Source of the DNA: CAWVWD01 sp965662365 | GTDB lineage: Bacteria > Bacteroidota > Bacteroidia > Chitinophagales > Saprospiraceae | Direction of reading: 5' to 3' | Assembly: GCA_965662365.1 (NCBI GenBank) | Contig: CBFIHR010000020.1 | Location: 1-60,166 of the forward strand | DNA: 60,166 bases | Part shown: in pieces, positions 46,699 to 55,082 of the stretch | How positions within the stretch are numbered: the first letter of the stretch is position 1 | How the letters are laid out: each line of letters opens with the position of its first letter | Notes under the pieces: generated by a model | What the model was told of the DNA's origin: nothing | Databases searched by the model: none | What the model saw: only the letters and a program-made list of their open reading frames with translations | Program-made: the position numbers and the translations under genes

Positions 46699-46840
46699 CG
46701 AATAGTGTGTCTCTCAACCAAAGAGAAACAATAACTATTGTGACGGCAGCCGAGAGTGTTCCCACCCATTTTGCTTGGGATGATTGTGGAATAACAATTT
46801 TTGGGAATTTCTCCTCTGTCACCTGTTAATACACTATTCG
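46699..46840. ncRNA. Candidate structured RNA, strand unknown
   Basis: CGAATAGTGT (46699-46708) and ACACTATTCG (46831-46840) pair perfectly over 10 bp and enclose about 120 bases with nested pairings: GAGAAA with TTTCTC, GTTCCCAC with GTGGAATAAC, and CCCA with TGGG around TTTTGC. A long rod with internal loops of this size resembles 6S RNA in outline, but I find no sequence proof. No full promoter was found next to it. Confidence 0.35.
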
Positions 46841-47306
46841 GCTACAGGTATCAAAATTTATTTTACACACATAGAAAGATGAAGCATTAATGATTTCGTT
46901 AACTCAACGAAATGTGACATTGAGTAAGCCTTCATACAGTTTAACTGACTTGTAATTGTACTGGCGTAGTTATTTCAATGCTTTAAATATTAGTATTTAC
47001 TAATTAAAGTGTTGAAAATAATCGTCATGTATTTGAAAATAAGGTAGCGATAAGGTCTCGGTCTTATGAGAAAATCGAATCGTTGTTTCTACTCTTATCT
47101 TTCAAAAGTTATCGACTCACTGCTTTATTCATCACCAAGATAAGGCTTCCTGAAAAGTTAGGAAGAGGATTGAATAATATAAACCAAATAGTTAACAGCT
47201 TATTTCGAGACATCGCAAAATAATGCTAAAAAACTATTAAGATGAATAAAAAGGTCAAAGTGTAACTTTTTAAGTAATATTATTTTATTAATTTGCGTAT
47301 ATTTTG

Positions 47307-47323
47307 TATATTTGTATACAAAT
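47307..47323 (+). promoter_or_regulatory. -7 promoter box overlapping a perfect palindrome
   Basis: TAtaTTTG at 47307-47314. ATTTGTATACAAAT at 47310-47323 is a perfect 14-bp palindrome across the end of the box and the start site, a good place for a repressor. No clear -33 box. Confidence 0.5.
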
Positions 47324-47397
47324 TAATTATAAACAGAAAAACAATTAATTCGTACCAAATTTTATTGAATTGCGTGTTTTTCAAAATTACCCTAACA

Positions 47398-47550
47398 ATG
47401 ATGACATTAAAAAATGAAATTCAAATGCGTACAGCAACAACTATGTTGGCTTCTGATGGCACAGTTTATACAGGTACTGCTCCAGTTCATGTTTCATTGA
47501 CTGGAATCGAAATTCCTGCGGAGTTTCGAGTGAACACAGCAGACTTTTAA
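47398..47550 (+). CDS. Unrecognised 50-residue protein
   Basis: MMTLKNEIQMRT opens it; it is Thr-rich, without Cys, ending GIEIPAEFRVNTADF. Support is contextual: a promoter with palindrome at 47307-47323 and a terminator at 47653-47697 define a transcript of about 370 bases in which this is the longest plus-strand ORF. A second tiny ORF (MSLSKKLLTIRK) is at 47599-47637. I do not recognise either and cannot exclude a non-coding transcript. Confidence 0.4.
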   Translation: MMTLKNEIQMRTATTMLASDGTVYTGTAPVHVSLTGIEIPAEFRVNTADF

Positions 47551-47652
47551 CTATTTGGTCATTTATTAATAAATTGTCTTTTCTAATTCGGAAAGAATAT
47601 GAGTTTGTCGAAAAAACTTCTAACAATAAGGAAGTAAGTCAACTTATCTTGA

Positions 47653-47697
47653 AATCTTCGATGCTATTTAGTATCGAAGATTCTATCTATTTTTTTA
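47653..47697 (+). terminator. Intrinsic terminator of the small transcript
   Basis: AATCTTCGAT pairs perfectly with ATCGAAGATT across a 10-base loop; CTATCTATTTTTTT follows. Confidence 0.85.
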
Positions 47698-47911
47698 ATC
47701 CTTTTATCGAAATTCTGAGCTTCAAAGTGACTTTTATCCGATTTTAAAGTATTTATTTGAAGCGTTAAATAAACAAAATCCAACGATAAATCTAATTATT
47801 ACACGTTCGTACTATTCCACTTTTTGTCCTATCAAACTGGTTGTATTATTGTACTTTCAATAGCGAACATAACTAATTTTGAATTCTATTAAACTTTATA
47901 AATATCTAACT

Positions 47912-48451
47912 ATGAAACAAACTATTTTAGTAGCAGTCGCAATATTTTGCTTTCAAGCAATCGCATTCTCACAAATGAATTCTTTAGCAATTTCTAACTA
48001 TTCAGCAATAGCGGAACCACAAAGTTTCCTTTCTCCGGATCATAATTCTGATAAATCATCAAGAGGTTTTTTTAATATTTACCTTGGTGGTTTTGGTGTA
48101 AGAAATGAAGCTCAAGACTGGGGCTATGGTGGGCAGGTTGATGCCGTTTTAAATTTGGGAAAAAAACTTTCTGTTGGTGCTTTAGGTAATGTACAAGCTA
48201 TCGGTGATGATTTGTTTACCCCTGTTGTCGGTTACGCTCGACTAAATTTAACAAAAAGTATTGGGCTTCAAGGTGGTTATGGTTGGTACATGAATGATTT
48301 TGATTATAATTTTGATCAAGCAAATAATGGTTACTATGGCGGTTTGTTGTTGGGTGGAAATCGTGTTAAGCTTGAAGTCGGTGGATTTTTCCCTAATGCT
48401 CAAGATTATCGAGTTACCGTCGGTCTAAAAATGCGATTATTCAAATTGTAA
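47912..48451 (+). CDS. Small exported protein, probable outer-membrane beta-barrel
   Basis: A 179-residue protein with a signal peptide ending in IAFSQ (about 21). The mature part is Gly/Tyr-rich with alternating strands (NIYLGGFGVRNE, GYGGQVDAVLNLGKKLSVGALG) and ends in a strand MRLFKL, like small 8-strand barrels. No family assigned. The in-frame TTG at 47879 adds a non-signal-like tail, so ATG 47912 is used. Confidence 0.65.
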   Translation: MKQTILVAVAIFCFQAIAFSQMNSLAISNYSAIAEPQSFLSPDHNSDKSSRGFFNIYLGGFGVRNEAQDWGYGGQVDAVLNLGKKLSVGALGNVQAIGDDLFTPVVGYARLNLTKSIGLQGGYGWYMNDFDYNFDQANNGYYGGLLLGGNRVKLEVGGFFPNAQDYRVTVGLKMRLFKL

Positions 48452-48506
48452 TAATCAGATATTATACTTAGATTATGGTTGCTTAATTTATAAATGGTTC
48501 TGATAT

Positions 48507-48538
48507 AAAAAAGCTACTCAGCGATGAGTAGCTTTTTT
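48507..48538 (+). terminator. Bidirectional intrinsic terminator
   Basis: AAAAAAGCTACTC pairs perfectly with GAGTAGCTTTTTT; it serves the barrel gene and probably the convergent nucleotidase-domain gene. Confidence 0.9.
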
Positions 48539-48593
48539 ATTACAAGAATATTTTTATCTTAATAAGATACTTAAATAGTTGATAATCAAAATC

Positions 48594-49343
48594 TTATTTA
48601 AGATACTTCAAGCGATTATCTAATCGACTTTCGATTTGTCGTCCAGCAGCGGTTTCTTGCTCGACATACTCGATCAACACATCACGAATCAATACGCCCA
48701 GATCTTCTCGTGTTCCTTCTTCTAAAAAATAACATTTATCGCCACCGTTGGCTAGGTAATCAGAAATAGATACTTTATAAGTTTTGCCACTTTCCAATGG
48801 TTGACCATTGATTAGTATATTTTTTGGTTTTTGGTCTTGGATTTCGTAGGAAACATTGCTACTAATTGGCCAGCCGTTATCATCAGCCATGTGATTAAAC
48901 AGTTTTTGAACTGTTGTGTCTTGCATTTCGATAACGACTAACATGTTATCAAAGGGCATCAACTCGAATATTTTTCCTCGTGTAATTTCGCCAGCTGCAA
49001 TATTCGGAATACGAATACCACCATAATTAGAGACTGCAAAATCAACCGTTCCATTTTTATAATATTGATTTGTCATCGTCTGAACAGCATCTGCAAACCA
49101 ATTTGTCAAGAGAGATTCGGGTTTTCCTTTTGTCATTGTTTCTTTATTCGTACCGATGACTACATTCATTTCTGCGTCTAACGTTGTTTTGTAAGGCCTA
49201 ATCATCGCTATCATTGCAGTATCTTCCTCAATCGCTTCTGTTTCAACCTGGATCTTTTGACCGTTCTCTTCTGCGGTGTGCCATACTTTACAACTCGTAA
49301 AAGCTAAGAATAATAATAAATAAATCGATTTTTTAAATTGCAT
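48594..49343 (-). CDS. Lipoprotein with stand-alone 5'-nucleotidase C-terminal domain
   Basis: A 249-residue lipoprotein (LLFLAFTSC, Cys at about 18). The rest is the 5_nucleotid_C domain of UshA: FADAVQ, FAVSNYGGIRIPNIAAGEIT, FELMPFDNMLVVIEM and ISDYLANGGDKCYFL, which binds the nucleoside. The metallophosphatase domain that does catalysis is missing. In many Bacteroidota the two halves are adjacent genes; here neither flank holds the partner. A TAgtTTTG box is at 49376-49383. Confidence 0.85.
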   Translation of the reverse strand: MQFKKSIYLLLFLAFTSCKVWHTAEENGQKIQVETEAIEEDTAMIAMIRPYKTTLDAEMNVVIGTNKETMTKGKPESLLTNWFADAVQTMTNQYYKNGTVDFAVSNYGGIRIPNIAAGEITRGKIFELMPFDNMLVVIEMQDTTVQKLFNHMADDNGWPISSNVSYEIQDQKPKNILINGQPLESGKTYKVSISDYLANGGDKCYFLEEGTREDLGVLIRDVLIEYVEQETAAGRQIESRLDNRLKYLK

Positions 49344-49673
49344 AGTCTGCTATTTTTATAAAATAATAAGTCCTACAAAACTACACTTAACTTTTATAGA
49401 ATTAGAAAATTGAGGATTAAAAAAGTGCAAATTTTATAGTTTTGAGATTATTAAATTTGTTAAAAACGTATAGTTGTTTTAATGCAAATTATCGATTAAA
49501 ATAAATCAATGATGAAATTACTTCTTAGAATTTTGCTAAGGTTTGATTTAGTAGCTCGTCCTTTTTTATGGACATAATCTTGATAAGTGAAAGTCTCTTA
49601 TTGATTTGGTAAAATTAACAAAAAAAGGCTATTCTTAAGAATAGCCTTTTTTAATTTCAATTATTTTACCCGA
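49344..49673. other. Intergenic region with promoter and terminator
   Basis: 330 bases: -7 box for the nucleotidase-domain gene (49376-49383, minus strand) and the terminator at 49621-49652. Nothing else seen. Confidence 0.4.
49621..49652 (-). terminator. Intrinsic terminator of the LolA-like gene
   Basis: AAAAAAGGCTATTC pairs perfectly with GAATAGCCTTTTTT across TTAA; T-tracts on both strands. Confidence 0.9.
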
Positions 49674-50366
49674 TTAACAGTTATCACAAAGTCTAATAAT
49701 ATTCTCTTCTGAAACCGTTTTTTCATCAAATTTAAAGTCGGAGTCTTTCATATCCGTATTCTTTACGAAATTTTTCATTTCAATCGAATAGTGAATATTA
49801 CTTTTGTCAAATACTTTAATCTTAGCAACATTCAAGCTATTTATATCAATGTAAACCGCAACTTTTGAATATTCCGAATTTTTGTCTTTTGGTTTAAATT
49901 CAATTTTATGAACAACTTTTCCATTCAATTTAAATTTTCCAATATAACCCGAGATAAATTCATCTTGATACATTTTCAATAATTTATCCGGTGATGAAAA
50001 CATGCCAACATCATCTGGATCTGGTTGACTGATTTGTAGTTGACCATCTTCTTTTAAGTAAATCCAGTTTTTCTTTCCGTCAGAAATAATCAATTGATCT
50101 TTTGAGTCAATTTTGAATTTATTGCCTTTGACTGACACTTTAGCGGTCTGTTCTTCTTTGAACTTTCCATCTTGAATTGTCACTTTTAGGTCCATTTTCA
50201 TCGACTTATAGGAGGCATACTTTGTATTCACTTTTCCTAAAATAGATTCTGCTTGAGGATCGGATTTCTCCGTACTTGCTGATTTTGCCGTTCCTAACGA
50301 TGTTTTTTGAGCAAAAAGTCCAACAGCGATAAAAGAAAATAGACCGATTAACATTAATTTTTTCAT
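49674..50366 (-). CDS. LolA-like outer-membrane lipoprotein carrier
   Basis: A 230-residue periplasmic protein; signal peptide ends at GLFAQ (about 20). The domain (about 35-220) has the LolA pattern: ESILGKVNTKYASYKSMKMD, repeated short strands (FKIDSKDQLIISDGKKNWIY), SPDKLLKMYQDEF and VAKIKVFDKSN. It would carry lipoproteins or other acylated cargo between membranes. The C-terminus ends CDNC, an unusual closing cysteine pair. Confidence 0.85.
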   Translation of the reverse strand: MKKLMLIGLFSFIAVGLFAQKTSLGTAKSASTEKSDPQAESILGKVNTKYASYKSMKMDLKVTIQDGKFKEEQTAKVSVKGNKFKIDSKDQLIISDGKKNWIYLKEDGQLQISQPDPDDVGMFSSPDKLLKMYQDEFISGYIGKFKLNGKVVHKIEFKPKDKNSEYSKVAVYIDINSLNVAKIKVFDKSNIHYSIEMKNFVKNTDMKDSDFKFDEKTVSEENIIRLCDNC

Positions 50367-51147
50367 GCTTTTATGTTTTAAGATATTACTAGTGTGCTTT
50401 TCTAACTATGAATACTTACAAGGTATTGTTGATTTGTTTAAGATAATTTATGATAAAAATAATGTATAAATGATTGTAAGTAAATGTTTTGTTAGAAGAT
50501 AAGGTTCACCTATTTTTTATACATTTTATCAATAACAAACTCTATTCCAAATAGATTTATTTTTTTATGCGTCGTGTACACCTAAACTTCAGTTATGTAT
50601 TAATTAAAAAATCATGTAAGCATTACTAACAACTAAACTCACAGAGTAGCTGCATTTTAATAAGGTAAATCAATGATATGTATTACAAATTTTAAATTAG
50701 AATATGTGTAAAAGTAAAAAGCCTTCTTTCTAATTTTTCAGAAAGAAGGCTTTCGTATTTGCTTATCATTATTGATCTTATTGTCTTACGATAATCATTT
50801 ACTATTTGTACAACCCGTGGATGCCTTTCTATCGCTGTGAGATGAACCTTAATTACTACAATTTCAGGAATGGCAATCAAATAAATTTATGATTTTTCGG
50901 CAGATTATTTCTTCTTAGTTTTGCTTTAGAAATAGTCGTTTATCGTGTGCAAACAACTAATTCTAAAGTGAAAAATAAGGAAAAATGATTCATTATAAAA
51001 CCTTGGGAGGAGTCACGAAAACGGGACGTTTATTTAATTTGCACTCCTTAATAAATCCAAAACTTACTTTCTTATTTTCTGTAGTTTTCAGCTACAAGCT
51101 GTACGACCTAAAATTTGACGAGGTCTGAAAGTTAAACAAAGTTTGGT
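50367..51147. other. 780-base gene-poor region with an orphan terminator
   Basis: No protein gene supported; the 62-codon ORF at 50692-50880 runs through the terminator at 50718-50753. A minus-strand transcript starting near 50880 (a weak TTTATTTG) and ending at that terminator would be a small RNA of about 150 bases. CAGCT/AGCTG pairs near 51090. Confidence 0.4.
50718..50753 (-). terminator. Orphan intrinsic terminator
   Basis: AAAGCCTTCTTTC pairs perfectly with GAAAGAAGGCTTT; on the minus strand TTTTTACTTTT follows. The nearest minus-strand gene (NifU domain) ends about 390 bases away. Confidence 0.75.
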
Positions 51148-51402
51148 TTAAATCGGTAATTCTACTCCGTTTACAGCGACAACACTTTTGATCTCAGGCA
51201 CTTGTGCTTTGACGACTTCTTCGATACCTGCCTTCATGGTCATGACACTCATAAAGCAATTTTCACAATTGCCTAACCATTTGATTTTTAGCTGCATATC
51301 GTCTGTGACTTCAACTACCTCAACATTACCGCCATCGACGGCTAAATGTGGTCGAATGCTATCTAAAGCCTTATCAACTCTTTCCTTTATTTCTGTATTC
51401 AT
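51148..51402 (-). CDS. NifU C-terminal domain Fe-S scaffold protein
   Basis: An 84-residue protein equal to the NifU C-terminal domain: RPHLAVDGGNVEVVEV, then the CxxC of GNCENCFMSVMTMKAGIEE that binds a transient Fe-S cluster, then VPEIKSVVAVNG. It likely hands clusters to apoproteins. The DUF3467 gene lies 27 bases upstream, same direction. Confidence 0.93.
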   Translation of the reverse strand: MNTEIKERVDKALDSIRPHLAVDGGNVEVVEVTDDMQLKIKWLGNCENCFMSVMTMKAGIEEVVKAQVPEIKSVVAVNGVELPI

Positions 51403-51429
51403 ATTATTATATTAATATAGTTTTCTAAA

Positions 51430-51735
51430 TTATGCTTGACCTTTCGGCGTATTGAAATTCATTGGAAAAGGAGGAATTTTGTTATCGGCTACTTGTCCGT
51501 GTTGTGCTTCGTATTTGTTGACATTATCTTGTAAAGCACTCAACAGCCGCTTTGCATGATGAGGAGTCAAAACAATGCGAGATTTTACCTTTGCCTTTGG
51601 CATATTTGGCATCATTCTGATAAAGTCAATAACAAACTCAGTTGGAGAATGAGAGATGACTGCTAAGTTTGAGTAAACACCTTCTGCAACTTCTTCTGAT
51701 AATTCAATATTCAAATTTTGCTTCTTATCGTCCAT
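51430..51735 (-). CDS. DUF3467 family protein
   Basis: A 101-residue cytosolic protein matching DUF3467: LNIELSEEVAEGVYSNLAVI, SPTEFVIDFIRMMP, KVKSRIVLTPHHAKRLLSAL. Function unknown; often a neighbour of housekeeping genes in Bacteroidota. Probably co-transcribed with the NifU-domain gene. Confidence 0.92.
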   Translation of the reverse strand: MDDKKQNLNIELSEEVAEGVYSNLAVISHSPTEFVIDFIRMMPNMPKAKVKSRIVLTPHHAKRLLSALQDNVNKYEAQHGQVADNKIPPFPMNFNTPKGQA

Positions 51736-51817
51736 GTTTTGGTTTATTTAATTTATAAAATTATGAAACAACAAAAGTACGGTTATTGATGCCAATTTGT
51801 GCATTTTTTTGATTTAT

Positions 51818-52372
51818 TTACTTTCCTGCCAACTTCTTTTTAGGATTCGTAAAATGCAATTGCGTCAAGCAAAAACCAATTCCAGCCTGCCAAATCCCTA
51901 AACTTAACACAAAATTATCTGCAAAACTCATCAACGGAAAAAAGATAATTCCTAGCAAAAGGGCAACGATAAAATAGAATTTCCATACTTGTGTATCTTT
52001 ATTTCCTAAGAATAGTCGATATACAAAATACAAGATACCAGCGCCCATAATACTTGGGGCAATGCCCAATAAATACGGAATTTTTGTGACTAATTTAACG
52101 CCAAAATCTTGTCCTAATATTTGTAAAGGCAAAATAACTATCATCGGATAAACCGCTATTGAAACGATTAAAAAACCAATCAAAGTAGATTTTGGATTTT
52201 TATATAATTCCCAGTTTGATAGCGGCAATGTTAAGCCGAATAAAAAACCCGGCAGCAACATTGCAATCGTGTCCCCGATAAATTCAAAACCTCGTAAAAA
52301 TCCTGACAACATTCCAGCAACAAAGCAGAAAACCATCGTTTTGAAAGGTTGTTTATTCAAATATTTAATCAT
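51818..52372 (-). CDS. Integral membrane protein, six predicted helices
   Basis: A 184-residue protein with about six hydrophobic segments (for example MVFCFVAGMLSGFLRGF, IGFLIVSIAVYPMIVILPL, FYFIVALLLGIIFFPLM) and a short basic tail (NPKKKLAGK). No charged active-site motif or known family is visible. Function unknown. Confidence 0.6.
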   Translation of the reverse strand: MIKYLNKQPFKTMVFCFVAGMLSGFLRGFEFIGDTIAMLLPGFLFGLTLPLSNWELYKNPKSTLIGFLIVSIAVYPMIVILPLQILGQDFGVKLVTKIPYLLGIAPSIMGAGILYFVYRLFLGNKDTQVWKFYFIVALLLGIIFFPLMSFADNFVLSLGIWQAGIGFCLTQLHFTNPKKKLAGK

Positions 52373-52388
52373 TTTGACAAAATAATCA

Positions 52389-52420
52389 TTTGATTGAAAT
52401 TTTATAAATATTTACCTTTG
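52389..52420 (+). promoter_or_regulatory. Full-consensus Bacteroidota promoter
   Basis: TTTG at 52389-52392, 20 bases, then TAccTTTG at 52413-52420. Predicted start near 52426, leader about 60 bases to the gene at 52489. Confidence 0.75.
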
Positions 52421-52488
52421 TTATTTCGATGTTCAAATAATTCGCTTCCCGATAATTGGATTTTGAAAATCGTATAAAATAAATTGAC

Positions 52489-53046
52489 ATGAAACCAATA
52501 CTTCGTATTTTTATCATATTATGCTTATCGACAATTTATTATTCTACCACGGCACAGGATATGTCCGGTGAATGGAACGGTATATTAAGACAAAGTGAAG
52601 GTGGTGCTGCTAATTCTTATTATTTTACCTTAAACCTTAAACAAAAAGGGAATGTTATTACAGGAGTTTCAAAAGTTACTTTTATTGATAAACCAGACTT
52701 TTACGCCGTGATGGAGCTTAAAGGCAAGTTTAAAGATGATATTTTGACTTTTGAAGAAACAAAGATTGTTAAACAAAATACTTTCAAAGATTTAGAATGG
52801 TGTATTAAAAAAGCCAAACTTAATTTTACATTCAAAAAAGATGGATTTTGTATAGAAGGCACTTGGTCAGGAAAAGCCACAAATGGTGATTTTTGTGCAC
52901 CAGGAAAACTTAAATTATGTAAAATTGTACCAATGGCTGATCAACAACAAGCACCAAACTCGAACCGAAAACAACCTACTTATGCAGCAGTACGATCACG
53001 AACAAATACTGAAATTAGAGAAACGTTTCCGAACGAATTTGATTAA
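52489..53046 (+). CDS. Exported beta-rich protein, unknown function
   Basis: A 185-residue protein; signal peptide ends at STTAQ (about 23). The body (25-150) is a beta-rich domain: MSGEWNGILRQSEGG, YYFTLNLKQKGNVITGVSKV, GTWSGKATNG, a lipocalin-like or DUF-type sandwich. The last 35 residues are polar and low in structure; their codons overlap the start of the flavin reductase gene by 65 bases. Confidence 0.6.
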   Translation: MKPILRIFIILCLSTIYYSTTAQDMSGEWNGILRQSEGGAANSYYFTLNLKQKGNVITGVSKVTFIDKPDFYAVMELKGKFKDDILTFEETKIVKQNTFKDLEWCIKKAKLNFTFKKDGFCIEGTWSGKATNGDFCAPGKLKLCKIVPMADQQQAPNSNRKQPTYAAVRSRTNTEIRETFPNEFD

Positions 53047-53590
53047 TAGCCTAAGTGGATTCAAAGCCGCTAACTTAGTCGCTACAATTAATACAGCAGG
53101 TTTAACAAATTTAGCGATTTTCAGTTCAGCGGTACATATCGGAGCAAACCCTCCTTTACTTGGCCTTGTTTCTCGCCCGCATTCCGTACCTCGGCACACA
53201 CTCGAAAACATCATGGCGACCGAGCAATTTACAATAAATCATGTCAATTCAATGATTTATAAACAAGCTCATCAAACATCAGCTCGGTATCGGACACAAT
53301 CCGAGTTTGAAGTGACTGGACTCACGCCAGAGTTTATTCCTGATTTTAAAGCTCCTTTTGTCCAAGAGGCAAATATTAAAATTGGTTTATCTTTAGCTGA
53401 TATTATTGATATAAAAATTAATAATACAAAAATGATAATCGGTCAAATCGAATGGATATCTTTGCCACAAGATAGCGTGGAGCAAGATGGAAAAATCAAT
53501 TTGGAAATCGCTGATACTATCGCTATTTCAGGTTTGGACACTTACCACAAAACACAACAAATTGAACGATTAGCTTACGCAAAACCGTGA
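52982..53590 (+). CDS. Flavin reductase-like (FMN-binding split-barrel) protein
   Basis: A 202-residue protein. FRTNLINSLSGFKAANLVAT (about 14-33) and NLAIFSSAVHIGANPPLLG (about 41-59) are the conserved FMN-binding parts of the flavin reductase-like family, with SRPHSVPRHTLENI following. Cofactor reduction or FMN storage is expected. ATG 52982 gives the family N-terminus, so this gene truly overlaps the previous one by 65 bases in another frame. waaA follows after a heptad array. Confidence 0.85.
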   Translation: MQQYDHEQILKLEKRFRTNLINSLSGFKAANLVATINTAGLTNLAIFSSAVHIGANPPLLGLVSRPHSVPRHTLENIMATEQFTINHVNSMIYKQAHQTSARYRTQSEFEVTGLTPEFIPDFKAPFVQEANIKIGLSLADIIDIKINNTKMIIGQIEWISLPQDSVEQDGKINLEIADTIAISGLDTYHKTQQIERLAYAKP

Positions 53591-53595
53591 TTTCT

Positions 53596-53651
53596 AAGTG
53601 CGAAGTGTAAAGTGTCAACTACTTCACATTTCACACTTTACACTTCAAAAG
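53596..53651 (+). repeat. Palindromic heptad array between flavin reductase gene and waaA
   Basis: Eight exact 7-base steps fill 56 of the 61 bases between the stop at 53590 and the ATG at 53652. The first units are AAGTGNN forms (AAGTGTA, AAGTGTC), the last TCACNNT forms (TCACATT, TCACACT). The halves are reverse complements; 14 bp (53602-53615 with 53633-53646) pair perfectly. Confidence 0.9.
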
Positions 53652-54920
53652 ATGTACTTTTTCGGTTATAATATTGGAATTTTTCTTTACGGATTTGTTG
53701 CTAAAATATTAGCTTTATTTAAACCTAAAGCTCAAAAATGGGTAAAGGGTCGTCAAGATTTATTTCAACAATTACAAAAAGAATTTGCTGTAAAAGGTAT
53801 TGATAAACAACAGCTTATATGGTTTCATTGCTCGTCTTTAGGAGAGTTTGAGCAAGGTCGTCCGTTGATAGAAGCGATTAAAGAACAATATCCTAACGAA
53901 AGAATTTTACTCACTTTTTTTTCACCCTCGGGTTACGAAATTCGTAAAAATTACGCTTTGGCGGACGTTGTGACTTATCTTCCATTAGACACCCAAAAAA
54001 ATGCAAAAAAATTCGTTGAGTTGGTGCAGCCCAAATTAGTTTTTTGGGTAAAATACGAATATTGGTACCATATCTTAGCCGCTTTACATCAGCGACAAAT
54101 CCCTACTTTTTTAGTATCTGGTATTTTTAGAGCGAATCATTTTTTCTTTTCGCCTTTCGGCAAAGCACACCGTCGATGTTTGCATTTTTTTGAGCATTTA
54201 TTCGTGCAAAATACGGTTTCAAAAAAGCATTTAGCGAGCATCAATATCACGCATGCAACAGTAGCAGGCGATACGAGATTAGATCGAGTTTTGGCGATTG
54301 TTGCAGCAGAAAAACGCTTTAGCTTAATCGAACGATTCGTAGAAGCGAAGGATAAAGCCGTTATTATTTGCGGAAGCACCTGGTCGCCTGACGAAACCAT
54401 TATTACAGAATATATTAATGGTCATAAAATCAACTTGCCGTACCGATTTATAATTGCACCACATGAGATTAAACCATTGAAAATCAAATTATTACAAGAA
54501 AAAATTGCTGTAAAATCAATACGATATTCAAAATTAGCAAATGAAAATATTGCCGATTATGATGTTTTAATTATTGATAATATTGGAATGTTATCGGCAT
54601 TGTATCGCTACGGAAAAATTGCCTACATTGGAGGGGCTTTTGGGTCGGGCTTACACAATATTTTAGAGCCGATTGTCTTTGGATTGCCTGTTGTTTTTGG
54701 TACGAAATATCAGAAGTTTGAGGAAGCTGTTGATTTAGTAAGAACTAAGGGTGCTTTTTCGGTTCAGAATTATGAGGAGTTCAAAGCGATTATTCAACAG
54801 TTGTCAAAAGAAGAAAATTATCAAGAATCATCAGCGAAAGCAAAACGATATGTGATTGATAATCAAGGAGCGACATCACTAATTCTTCAATCGTCGCAGG
54901 TGCGGTCATTTTTAGAATAG
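53652..54920 (+). CDS. waaA: 3-deoxy-D-manno-octulosonic acid (Kdo) transferase
   Basis: A 422-residue GT30 glycosyltransferase, anchored by an N-terminal hydrophobic segment (IGIFLYGFVAKILALF, about 7-22). Marks: WFHCSSLGEFEQGRPLI (about 63-79; the catalytic Glu), LTFFSPSGYEIR, FWVKYEYWYH, AGDTRLDRV, IICGSTWSPDE and YIGGAFGSGLHNILEP near the C-terminus. It adds Kdo to lipid IVA, so the organism makes Kdo-containing LPS or LOS. ATG 53652 is used; the 53598 start would translate the heptad array. Confidence 0.95.
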   Translation: MYFFGYNIGIFLYGFVAKILALFKPKAQKWVKGRQDLFQQLQKEFAVKGIDKQQLIWFHCSSLGEFEQGRPLIEAIKEQYPNERILLTFFSPSGYEIRKNYALADVVTYLPLDTQKNAKKFVELVQPKLVFWVKYEYWYHILAALHQRQIPTFLVSGIFRANHFFFSPFGKAHRRCLHFFEHLFVQNTVSKKHLASINITHATVAGDTRLDRVLAIVAAEKRFSLIERFVEAKDKAVIICGSTWSPDETIITEYINGHKINLPYRFIIAPHEIKPLKIKLLQEKIAVKSIRYSKLANENIADYDVLIIDNIGMLSALYRYGKIAYIGGAFGSGLHNILEPIVFGLPVVFGTKYQKFEEAVDLVRTKGAFSVQNYEEFKAIIQQLSKEENYQESSAKAKRYVIDNQGATSLILQSSQVRSFLE

Positions 54921-55030
54921 CGATATGAAATATCGTTTCGATTTTAGGAAGTTAATAATTCGACTGTTTGCCGACTTTAAGATTTATTTTTAAGTTTGTT
55001 TTGTTAATTTCTAAAAAAGGGAAAAAATAA

Positions 55031-55055
55031 AGGCTTGCACTGGAAGTACAAGCCT
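55031..55055 (-). terminator. ffs: Intrinsic terminator of the SRP RNA gene
   Basis: AGGCTTGCAC with GTACAAGCCT (one mismatch), followed on the minus strand by TTTATTTTTTCCC. It lies about 30 bases past the RNA's 3' end. Confidence 0.8.
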
Positions 55056-55082
55056 GATATAATTAGTTAGTTATTTTAAAAT

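Larger units (their letters stand above)
46055..47397. other. 1.3-kb gene-poor region
   Basis: No convincing protein gene. The 46632-46829 ORF starts with GTG and lies across the paired region below. Supported structures are the inverted repeat framing 46699-46840, a perfect ATTTCGTT/AACGAAAT palindrome near 46893-46912, a CTTCCT/AGGAAG hairpin at 47146-47165, and the promoter at 47307. A lone TAtaTTTG is at 46492-46499. Confidence 0.5.

Noticed and set aside
46632..46829. 65-codon ORF in the gene desert
   Set aside because: GTG start, no family, and its sequence is better explained by the nested base pairing at 46699-46840.
46699..46840. tmRNA or RNase P RNA as identity of the structured region
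   Set aside because: No TPsiC-like 3' arm or tag reading frame for tmRNA, and no GAGGAAAGTCC-type core for RNase P RNA.
50692..50880. 62-codon minus-strand ORF
   Set aside because: It reads straight through a strong terminator hairpin.
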